From Mesostigma viride (Eukaryota > Streptophyta > Mesostigmatophyceae > Mesostigmatales > Mesostigmataceae), in assembly GCA_009746045.1 (NCBI GenBank), contig RPFO01001837.1:15001-79000 (forward strand): 64,000 nucleotides of DNA. Direction: 5' to 3'. The notes below the pieces were generated by a model. That model did no database searches. It worked only from the letters and a program-made list of their open reading frames with translations, and was not told where the DNA came from. Position numbers and translations under genes: made by a program. Positions 55,912 through 64,000 of this stretch are shown here, in pieces (position 1 is the first letter of the stretch; every line of letters starts with the position of its first letter).

Positions 55912-56271
55912 TCACCTTCCACCAGGGCGAAGTTCTTTCAAGACGATGACGTTGACGGGCTGCGCTTGGCGAGCTCGGCCTGGCTCGCGGAGGTAGAGCG
56001 TCTGCTGCTGGAGCTGCCGGTGCTGCGACGGCGGAGGTGGTGGATCGTCAGGTGGTGTGCTGCTTAAGCATGTCCGCCCAGGTCGGGATGGGAGGAGCAT
56101 CACCAGCCACTGAGGCCAGCTGGCTTGGCGGCAATGTCCCTCACCGCCTGGGCGGTGATGCCTGCGGTGTTCTGCAGGCATCCGATGGCGATGGCGTTGT
56201 CCTGGAGGCGCTGGTCGATGTCGCGGAGCTAGGCGGTGATGGAGTCGGTGGAGGCGGAGGGCGCACATCAC
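55912..56271 (-). pseudogene. LINE ORF1-like coiled-coil fragment
   Basis: On the minus strand the nucleotide sequence matches 6282-6640 in part (AACACCGCAGGC, ACCGCCCAGGCGGT, CTGGGCGGAC in the same order). It is frameshifted, and is a diverged second copy of the ORF1 fragment interrupted by Copia-1. Confidence 0.45.
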
Positions 56272-56790
56272 CTAAAAAGGGCCTTTTTTGTTACATGGAG
56301 CCATATCTTAATTCCACATATATTCTGATCATACCTGACATATATAATCATATCAAGCCCCCTTTCTGGACTTAAGGTCCCCCTAGGACCCTCTTCACAT
56401 CACACTATTTGGGGGTCCAGCTGATCTATTTTTAGCATCAAACTGTGACGTGGAAAAGTGCAAAAGTCACCATTTTCTGGATATAAGGAGGCATAGGCAC
56501 CCCATACAAGCCACAAACTTATTCCAATTCACTCTGGATATTGTCATGCTATGTAATTAACATGCACAAAGACATTAATTATTAAGAAATATGCCTAGTG
56601 GGACCGAAATATGGCCTCTAAATCTGGCACAAACGAGCCAAAATACCGAAAAAATGCATAATTTCGAGACATATGGAGCCATGCAAGGGACACTTGTGGC
56701 CCAATTAGGCCAGAAATCATCATGTTTATTACAAAATACTTAAATTTACACGGCATCATGCATTGGCACAAGAAAGGGCCACTGTCAGCC
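56272..56790. other. Unassigned DNA
   Basis: AT-rich, no long frame, no repeat recognised. Confidence 0.3.
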
Positions 56791-56879
56791 CACTAAATAT
56801 GACGAATGCAAGCAAAAATGTAGCAAAATATGCACATTAACTCAGTATTCTGTGGCATACATTCAAGAGAAGCTTTGAT

Positions 56880-57585
56880 CAGTTGTAGTAATTGTGTGTG
56901 TGTGGAGGCGAGGAGGGTGGCGGTGGCGGTGGGGATGGTGGGGAGCTCAGCATATATGCAGCCAGCGTGCGGCCCACAGCTGCCACATCTGCAGCTAGGG
57001 ACGTCACGTGCTGTGAGATGGCTTCTTGGAGGTGGTGGAAGAAGGTGGCTTAATTCGGTCGAGGGGGGGGTGGCCCAGAGGTTCACGGCAGCGCGCTGAA
57101 GGATGGAAAGGAGGGCGGCGAGCTGAAGGCGCGGTCGGGGCCAGCCAGCCAAGTGGTCAGGCCCGCGGTGCAGAAAACGGCCGTCAGATCCGGTGCGGAG
57201 ACAATTATATGGCGTTGGAGGCGCCCTGGCACAGGTCAAGAAGGGAGGCATATGACCCATAAAACATGAGCTCCAGTACCCGGATGTGTGGCATGTCGAA
57301 AAAGCGGGTTCTGTCGACGTCAAAGGTGGAAAATAAACTGTCAAGGTCAAAGTCGTGCTCAGACCAGCTAGGTTCGCCGGCCAGGGCGGCTGCGTTTGGG
57401 CGCTCAGGCGATGCAGAGGGCGAGGCATTAAGCCCGGGAGGGTTCGAGGCGACCACCAGTGCACGACTAGTGTCACCGCTGCCTGCCGGACCTGAGGGCG
57501 AAGCTGCAGCCGGAGCTGCAGACGGAATGTCAGGGCTTAGCGCAGCCGCCAGGCTGCGTTGCGTCGAGGAGCGTTTGCTCGTCAT
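56880..57585 (-). pseudogene. Broken ORF, probably retroelement ORF1 or gag-like
   Basis: ATG at 57585 opens a 126-codon frame (MTSKRSSTQRSLAAALSPD, Ala/Pro/Ser-rich, then FDLDSLFSTFDVDRTRFFDM). After frame changes a helical segment (HHLQEAISQHVTSLAADVAA) can be read at about 56930-57035. Low-complexity N-terminus plus coiled coil is typical of retroelement ORF1/Gag proteins, and an ORF1-tail fragment lies nearby on the plus strand, but I cannot assign a family. Confidence 0.35.
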
Positions 57586-57739
57586 ATATTGCGTAATAGC
57601 TTCGGAAAATTATATCAGCGTGTGCGTCTTAGAAAGACGAAGCGATTGTGATATTCACAGCCAAATTCGGTGCCCGAACGTGAAAGTTATGAGCTCCGCC
57701 GTCAGCCGTGGCTACCTCGTGGCTCGTGGGCCTGGTAGG

Positions 57740-57935
57740 TGAGGTAGAACTGCGCGGGTGCCACCGCCTTCCCCACTTACGGGACAAGGCGGCTCTCCCA
57801 TGCACCAGTCCTGCTCACCTTCCCCTCCTCTGAGGACAAGCAGCGGTTCCTCTCTCGTCGCAAGAGGTTGCACGGCCTCACCTGGACGCTGGACAACGAC
57901 CTGACCCCCGCTCAGACGCCATCATGCCCTATATA
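57740..57935 (+). pseudogene. LINE ORF1 C-terminal domain fragment
   Basis: One frame encodes APVLLTFPSSEDKQRFLSRR, then KRLHGLTWTLDNDLTPAQ and a stop. Pattern 'PVLLTF.S.EDK...L...K.L.G...LD.DLTPAQ' resembles the C-terminal part of L1-type ORF1 proteins and matches 6788-6880 in this window. Confidence 0.5.
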
Positions 57936-58099
57936 TTAGCCATTGCTTAGCCATGATCATCTTCTGGACACCCCATGTCCGCAACTTTGCAGAGCTGCTG
58001 GCATTAATACAGGGTACGTGGTGCAGGTGCACCTAAGTTGTGCACCCCGAGTAGGTGGCAGTTTACACCCACCTGCAGGAATTGTCGCCTAGAATGCAA

Positions 58100-58240
58100 C
58101 CATATGCCCCTTCTCAGGGATATGTGTTACGTATCCTCCCCACGGAGGTATTAATTTATTAATTAATTAATTATCAACATCACTCCGTTGGGAGTAAATG
58201 TAGCACATATCCCTGAGAAGGGGCATATGGCTTTTAGTAC
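58100..58240. repeat. AT-cored palindromic element, both arms present
   Basis: The left arm (CATATGCCCCTTCTCAGGGATATGTG...) and right arm (...CACATATCCCTGAGAAGGGGC) are inverted copies around a TTAATTAATTAATTA core. This is the most complete member of the family; the arm sequence also occurs singly at 2480-2545 and 39015-39075. Confidence 0.7.
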
Positions 58241-60050
58241 ATTCAAGGCTACTTCATGAATGCAAGGGTGGGAATGTAAGCTACCCCTGCTCTAGCCCCT
58301 AAATGGTCTTGCTGCCGATTTTCCGCCAAAAATCGAGTTCCAGCCGATGCATCGGCCCCTTCTCGGGGGACCAGATGCCGCGAAATCTATTGAGAATTAG
58401 GAAACGTTTAGCTGAGAAGATCGAAAGTTTATAAAATTCTTCACAGCATGGTACTAGGGTTTGCATACTTTTGACAAAGTTATAGAGGTGTTCTGGCCGG
58501 TCAAAGTACAAGGGGTCAGGGTACTTTTTCACGTACAACGTGCATAATCCGGAAAACGACGACCTGGCCATGGCGGCTTGCGCCCACGCATGGCATCTAC
58601 GTTTGCGTTCGAATTTTCTGGCCAAACTTAGGATATTGATTTTAAACGTCCTAAAGATCATACAGGCCAATTTTTGGTTCGCGGGAATGCCATTTGATAG
58701 GTGTCGGCAGCGTTCTTGCTGGAAAAAACTGCGATCAGGCCGGACGATAGAAACGTTGACAGCAATACCTTTCCTGCGTATTTCAAAGTATATATTGGTT
58801 TCTTTGTACTTTTTATGATAAATAGTAGTCGGAAACGTGCAAGGGTGGCCAGATATCGCCGAATCCAGCGACCATGCTGCACAACTTTGGTGTGCCGAAA
58901 TGCGCCATTTTGCGGCCACCGCCTGGGCCAAGGTAACGCCATCCATGCCTGGTAAAGCTTAAGCATCGTTTTCCTATCGATGTTTGACGTTTATATATAC
59001 GTTCTAGCTTGTGTAGCACATTCTTTTTGCACTATTCATGCTCTTTCTTGACCCTGGCCTGGCCCCTTTCTAAAACACCCTTCTTAGATGCTTCCCTCAG
59101 TCAGTTGACCTGCCACAGGGTGATGGTGATAAGTTTGAGAGGCTGTATGGGTTTGAATACCTCCATATATGTTTGTTATACATTTCCCATACACATATTG
59201 CATGAGTGTGAGGCAGTTGGCTGGTCTCTGTGGCATCATCAAGCACGTAACTGGTGAGTAAAAGCTTCCCATTGACAGCATGTGCCACCAGGTGTGCTGG
59301 CCATCACCTGGCAAGCTATAGCAGCTTAGGCCTAGTTTATCCTTGCTAGGGCAGGCTGAAATAGGCTCAACACCACTAGTTTGTTGGTGGCTGCCTCCTA
59401 GAATGCATGCCTTGCGTAGGGTGTCCGTACCACGTTACCTACGTGCATGGACAAGGTGGCACCTGCACATAGGTGCCATGTAAGGGCAGTGTGATGATGC
59501 AGTTATGTTTCCCCATCATTGTGGAAGGGAAATGTATTGTTTGGCATGGTTGGTGGCCATATTAGGAGGTAGTATGCCCACCCCTACTCCCTTGGTTGCT
59601 TTTTACCAACGGTACCCCTATGGGCTGTACTGGGTGTAACTGCTGGTATACCCACCCAAATGATGACCCCAATGGCTCAAACTGTTCAGCAACTAATTGT
59701 TTATCATCCCTGAAGTGGTAGGTGCCTAGGTCTTATAACATAATTCAAAATACACATTCTACCAAAAATGAAAACGCGCGTCTTGACCCCCCTGACTTTG
59801 ACGGCAGTTAAACATGGCCTACCCTGCATATATGTGAGGTTGTGATATACCAACCCGAAGGGCAACTCATGAACATGCTTGGCCCCCAAGGACAGCCATT
59901 GGATATGGGTAGGTTGGATGGCATCTGGTTTGCAAAATTGTGAAGATCCAGCCGATTTATCGGCAGGATCTCAGACCATTTAGGGGCTAGGTGCACCAGG
60001 GCACCTGCACCCTCATGGTCTATCACGCTATGCCCAGTTAAGCATGGTCT
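58241..60050. other. Unassigned DNA
   Basis: A 215-codon frame (58299-58946, minus strand) has no recognisable domain, and its composition matches the surroundings. No gene is supported. Confidence 0.3.
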
Positions 60051-60059
60051 ATCACGCTT

Positions 60060-60370
60060 TGCCAGCCTGGGCGATATGTCCTCACCTGGCGTGCCCCCGG
60101 CCGCGCGCGGCAGGGCCGCCACCCGTGGACTTTTCGTGATAGACTCGGCATGGACATGTGCTACACTAGACGTGACGGGCTCACCCCCGGGCAGCCTCCT
60201 GGTTTGTCTGTAATATGGAGGCAGATGGTGCGCAAGGATAGATGGCAAGTAGTGATGAAGGAGACCACCCCCAAGCCTGTGGGGGCTCCGCGTGTGACCA
60301 AGTATGGCATTCATAGCGATTCGGGCCGCGGTGCCCACACCCCTGTAACTAGGACCTAGATAGCTTATAC
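60060..60370 (+). pseudogene. LINE ORF2 C-terminal fragment
   Basis: Frame with CQPGRYVLTWRAPGRARQG, then PPGLSVIWRQMVRKDRWQVV and a stop after HTPVTRT at 60359. It is homologous to the fragment at 1-247. Confidence 0.6.
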
Positions 60371-60404
60371 CATCCATTCCATCCCATGTTCCCCTCCCAC
60401 TGAG

Positions 60405-60535
60405 GACTTATGCTCACGTGACGCAGTCACGTGTCTATTAATTAATTAATTAATCACGCTTTGCCCACGGAGGTATGTTCTTAACTAATTAATTAATTAC
60501 TTAATGCATACATGTGGGCAAGTCACGGAGCAATA
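60405..60535. repeat. AT-cored palindromic element
   Basis: TATTAATTAATTAATTAATC and TTAATTAATTACTTAATG cores flanked by GCCCACGGAGGT and GTGGGCAAGTCACGGAGCA arms. Confidence 0.55.
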
Positions 60536-60789
60536 CGCTAGTTGGGGTTGTGTGTGAACCCTGGGTATGCCCCTAAAAATCCTCAGGCTCCGGGAGAGGC
60601 CTTTATTTTCTCCCAAACCGGCGCCCCTAGCTAGGCTTTTGCTATGTGGAAGCTTTATTGCACCCACAGGGGATGCCGGATCGTTTCGACGGTTCCGATT
60701 GTGCACCCTGTGGCATGGGGGAAGGGGGGGGTCTCTGCCCCCCTGCCCGCTGTGCACACTCAGGGATTTAAAGCACTCTGGTGCTTTGT

Positions 60790-61320
60790 GACTCCCATTA
60801 ACCAGGTAGACACCTCCTCCTATGGCAGGGTCCCCTTGTCCCATCGCAACCCACTGGCAAACTTGCGCGTGCCGGGCACCGGCGCGGCGCGACCCGGACC
60901 TATGTGACACAACTGCTTGAAGATGCAGGGCTTCTGGGACTATCCGTACACTCCGCGCCCGCATGATTGACAAGGAGAAATGGGTTGCCATCTGCGATAA
61001 GCACCTTCCTGAGCTCCTGTAATCTCCCCACGGGCCCTGCGGTACCTGCGGCACCTGCGGCTAGCCAGGGTAGAAGTCCGCAGGTGGAGGTTAATGGTCC
61101 TGAGGATAGCCGCTACACTACTGCCTCGTCTGCCATTACAGTAGAGGACAGCTCGGATGAGGATTACATCCCCATCTAGTGCTTAACGGTTGGGGGATGA
61201 TGCAGACGATATTTTCTGATATTTGTTTCAACTTTTGTGTAATTATTTTAATGAGATTAGCATAGTACTCCGTGGCATGCCTTTGCGCATGACACGCAAG
61301 TACTTACTTACTTACTTACT
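60790..61320 (+). pseudogene. LINE ORF2 C-terminus with (ACTT)n tail, second copy
   Basis: Same family and 3' end as 2990-3520: VTQLLEDAGLLGLSV, KEKWVAICDKHLPE, then VEDSSDEDYIPI, 3' UTR and ACTTACTTACTTACT (about 61300-61319). Frameshifted. Confidence 0.65.
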
Positions 61321-61483
61321 CCCCAACGGGAGCACGTGCTTAACTAATTAATTAATTAACTATGATAGTCTCACTAATTTAATCAACGGCCGCAACCGTG
61401 AGGAAACGCTTTACCATCAAGCCGTCACCTTGACTCATGCAGGGCCCCCAGGCCTCACAAATATGAGAGCACAATGGCAGGTG

Positions 61484-63887
61484 TCACGCCTGCAACTCGT
61501 AGATCTGGATGTAAGCTTCTGACAGGGCCACCATCTGCGGCAATATTTCCTCCACGTGAAGATCTTGGATCTCATACCTGGTCATCCACGATGGGGATAT
61601 ACCATAACACATACTGGTTGTCTCAGTTAACAACGCGACAAAACGCCTGCCAGCCTGTGAGTCACTTGACACACATCGGTGATGGCATTGCTAGGGTCAA
61701 GGGCATCGCAAACAAAGGAAGCAGGACGCAGATAGAACAGGCAGTTCTGTCTGTGCAGTATGTGCGGTGTCAATGAGACGCCAGATGCCCGGAGACCCTC
61801 AAAACATAGACACGCCAAGACAGCCTTCATGTTAGTTGTGTCACTGCCATTTGATGCATAGGTTGCTGGTTGCTACATCAGGCGGAGCACAAACACGGTG
61901 GATACGATGGTCGTCTCATGGATGTATGGACTGGCATATTGCTGACACCACTATGCCTACACTTTCCTATTGCCAGCACATCAGTCACCCGCGTTCCTTA
62001 ATCACACCCTGCCTGACATGTACTAATTACCAGCACGATAACAAAGTTACACTCAGCCAGAAGAACTAACACAACTGACCCAGTGGTAATGACCCAGCAC
62101 ACCCATTACATAATAACCAAGCCATGCACGCTGGGTTTGAAGTTTGTAAGCTCCACACTGTATGCTTTTAAGTGCTACTGCTGTCATGCTATTATAGCAC
62201 CTTTAGGCATCTTGTTAACAGCCCTATAACAAGATGCCAAAGGGTGCTATAACAAGATTTGTCACCAAGCCGTGCCTACGTCCTAAAAAAAAAGGGAGAG
62301 ACCAGGGGAGACATTCTAGGATCTGCCACAAGAACCCACAACCAAAGTCCCCCAAAAGAATGCACTACATCAAACCACCAAGTAGCACATCAGAATCCAA
62401 CCGGATCATAACCATGTGCGCAGTCCTACAGAGATCATCGAGCAGGCGGGAACCTGCTCATGTCCGCCCTTTATGCCAGCACACGCACCCACCACAAATC
62501 CTCGCACCAAAGGTCTTGTTGTGCACGTGCACAGTGCCTGCTGTGCGTGCCAGTGAATGCAATAAATACCACAATAGATTCCTACACACAATGAAGCAGT
62601 TGGGCCAACCCGTGTCCTCTGCCGGTTGATACCGATTGCCACCACACCCACTGCACATCCTCAGCTTTGTTGTGTACGTCCAAACTGCCCGCTGCACACG
62701 CCAGTGCCCGCTCCTACAGATTACAAACTCGTCGGGGACAGCCAGCGTTCTCTGCCGCTTATGCCAACAGCCAGCACACCCACCCCAGGTACTCCGCCAG
62801 ATCGCACACGTGCACGGTGCCCGTTCGTATGAAAGGTACCCGAGAACCATAAAGCAGCCCGTAGTCAATCCTCGGGCAACCACACCCACCACAAGTCCTC
62901 CGCCTTGTTGTGCACGTGGACGCGGTACGTGCCCTCGGAGGGGCGCCCCTCATGACAGATGTTGGCAATCAGGTTGTACTTGGAGGGCAGTGGGGCCCCG
63001 TCCTCGCCCAGTGGCACGGGGATGTAGTCCTTGAGTTCCAGGTTCTTGACAGGGAAGTTAACTGTTGGTGAACGTCACGATGTGTCGGAATAGGAACCAG
63101 ATTGCATCTACACATCATGGCAACATCAGCAAGGGAGAGTTCACTGTTGGTGAACATCACAAAGTTGAGCCACAGTGACATGCGAGATATTGCCTCAACA
63201 GTGAGGGAGAGCTTCCGCTTCTCAACGGGCAAGTTGGCTGTTGGCAGACGTCACAAGACTTCAAGATATGAGCCGCATTGCAGCGACACATGCGGGCCCG
63301 ACAATTTAGATGTTCCTTTCATGCGTCTCCCTCAAGCGTGGTGTCCCATCAGAAACGAACCTGGCTATTTCAGTAAATCAGTATAATGATCTGGTTGATA
63401 TCTAATCCATAATAATGCTCGCGTTTTTGTAAGCGCACCACCCAGCGTACCGCTTTCAAAAGCACGGTTGTGCAAGGACCCCACGTTCCCCCTCCACCCA
63501 GCCACGTCATTCAAGCCCGCCCCCCCCCCCCCGCTCCCAAACCAAACCACCCCCAACTCCCCCACCCGCTCCCCTTTGCGCAGATGGTTGGGTCCTTCTC
63601 CACGAACTAGTGGTTGTTCATGAAGCGCTTCATGTTCAGGACGAGGTAGTGGTAGTGACACTACACTATACTGTTGAAAACATTGTGGCCAGTGCCTTGG
63701 CGCCACCCCACGCATACTCACCAATGGTTGGGTTCTTCTCCACGAAGAAGTTGTTCTTGGTGAAGCGCTTCATGTGCAGGACGAGGTACTTGGGTAGCTG
63801 CTGGATGACGTAACGCCGCTTGCCCGTCTTGATGCTCTCGTGCACGCTCTGGCCATCAAACTTGTTCAGGATGGTGAACAGTTGCAC
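61484..63887 (-). CDS. USP39/SAD1-like tri-snRNP protein, C-terminal exons
   Basis: The gene continues beyond the window's right edge. Visible exons: 63887-63722 (VQLFTILNKFDG ... MKRFTKNNFFVEKNPTI), 63061-62890 (VNFPVKNLELKDYIPVPLG ... EGTYRVHVHNKAEDL), 61577-61484 (YEIQDLHVEEILPQMVALSE ... IQIYELQA, stop). Donors are GTGAGT and GTGGGT, acceptors CAG, TGACAG-like and CCAG; phases agree (ATT G|TT and TG|G). The RFTKNNFFVEKNPTI block and the ILPQM..LSEAYIQI ending are diagnostic of USP39/Sad1, a U4/U6.U5 tri-snRNP component needed for splicing. Where active ubiquitin proteases have the catalytic GHY, this has GTY, so it should be catalytically inactive as in other USP39 proteins. The upstream zinc finger and the Cys-box region lie outside. 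Confidence 0.92.
61578..62889 (-). other. USP39-like intron (last)
   Basis: 1312 bp. From about 62460 to 62840 it holds at least three degenerate repeats of the adjacent exon edge and donor site (CACCCACCACAAATCCTCG, CACCCACTGCACATCCTC, CACCCACCCCAGGTACTC), each followed by TTGTTGTG/GTGCACG-like sequence. No gene is seen in it. Confidence 0.75.
63062..63721 (-). other. USP39-like intron (penultimate)
   Basis: 660 bp. Contains two decayed copies of the exon-2 acceptor edge (about 63125-63165 and 63222-63262) and one decayed copy of the exon-1 end (63584-63657, 140 bp from the original), plus a C-rich tract at 63500-63575. Confidence 0.75.
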
Positions 63888-64000
63888 CTGCCAGGGGGGA
63901 AGGGGGATGAAAAGGGGGAGAGGGGGGAGAGGGGGGGAATGAGGGAGAGGAGAGGGGGCGAGGGGGCGAAGGGGGCGAGGGGGCGAGGGGGGCGAGGGGG
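63888..64000 (-). other. USP39-like intron, pyrimidine-rich on the gene strand
   Basis: The plus strand is almost entirely G/A (GGGGGAGAGGGGGGAGAGGG), so the gene strand is a long polypyrimidine tract ending in the CTGGCAG acceptor. Confidence 0.7.

Noticed and set aside
58299-58946. 215-codon minus-strand frame
   Set aside because: No recognisable domain, composition like its surroundings, and no splice or start context; kept only as a note on the gap.

Overview
This is a eukaryotic, repeat-dominated window. The only host gene I can support lies at the far right on the minus strand: the 3' exons of a USP39/SAD1-type spliceosomal protein, with GT-AG introns. The moderate GC, the (ATGG)n, (CT)n and (GA)n microsatellites, the mix of Ty1/copia, Ty3/gypsy, CACTA and LINE elements, and a gypsy polyprotein carrying a DNMT3-like domain fit a green-lineage alga best. 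That assignment is inference; no rRNA, tRNA or organelle marker is present to fix the taxon.

Most of the window (6931-55482) is one copia-like LTR element (Copia-1; 5-bp target duplication GGCAG on both sides) blown apart by later insertions. (1) A short non-autonomous element (about 7434-15326) sits at the TATA box of its 5' LTR, and a 5.8-kb CACTA-like transposon (8114-13897) sits inside that. (2) A 10.7-kb Ty3/gypsy element (18326-29047; duplication CCAG) splits pol just after the integrase zinc region. (3) A 21.9-kb CACTA-like transposon (30478-52348; perfect 56-bp terminal inverted repeats) splits pol again just before reverse transcriptase, and carries a second complete copia element (Copia-2, 43991-51996; duplication CCCAC). 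Removing the insertions restores a roughly 8-kb Copia-1 colinear with Copia-2.

Three systems stand out. First, the gypsy element encodes one long polyprotein with aspartic protease, DNMT3-like cytosine methyltransferase, reverse transcriptase, RNase H, DDE integrase and a C-terminal PHD finger: a DNA-methylation writer and a probable chromatin reader in one mobile element. Second, its repeats are arranged A1-internal-B1-A2-B2, the split-direct-repeat layout known from tyrosine-recombinase retroelements, although it has a DDE integrase. The short element at 7.4-15.3 kb shows the same layout with unrelated repeats. Third, the copia-like family has an extra ORF before gag and the unusual domain order GAG-INT-PR-RT-RNaseH.

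The left flank (1-6930) is a graveyard of truncated LINEs, including several copies of a family with a restriction-like endonuclease domain that sits at TA-repeat sites. The right flank (55483-61480) holds more LINE fragments, small AT-cored palindromic elements and unassigned DNA, then the USP39-like gene, whose introns contain decayed copies of its own exon edges.
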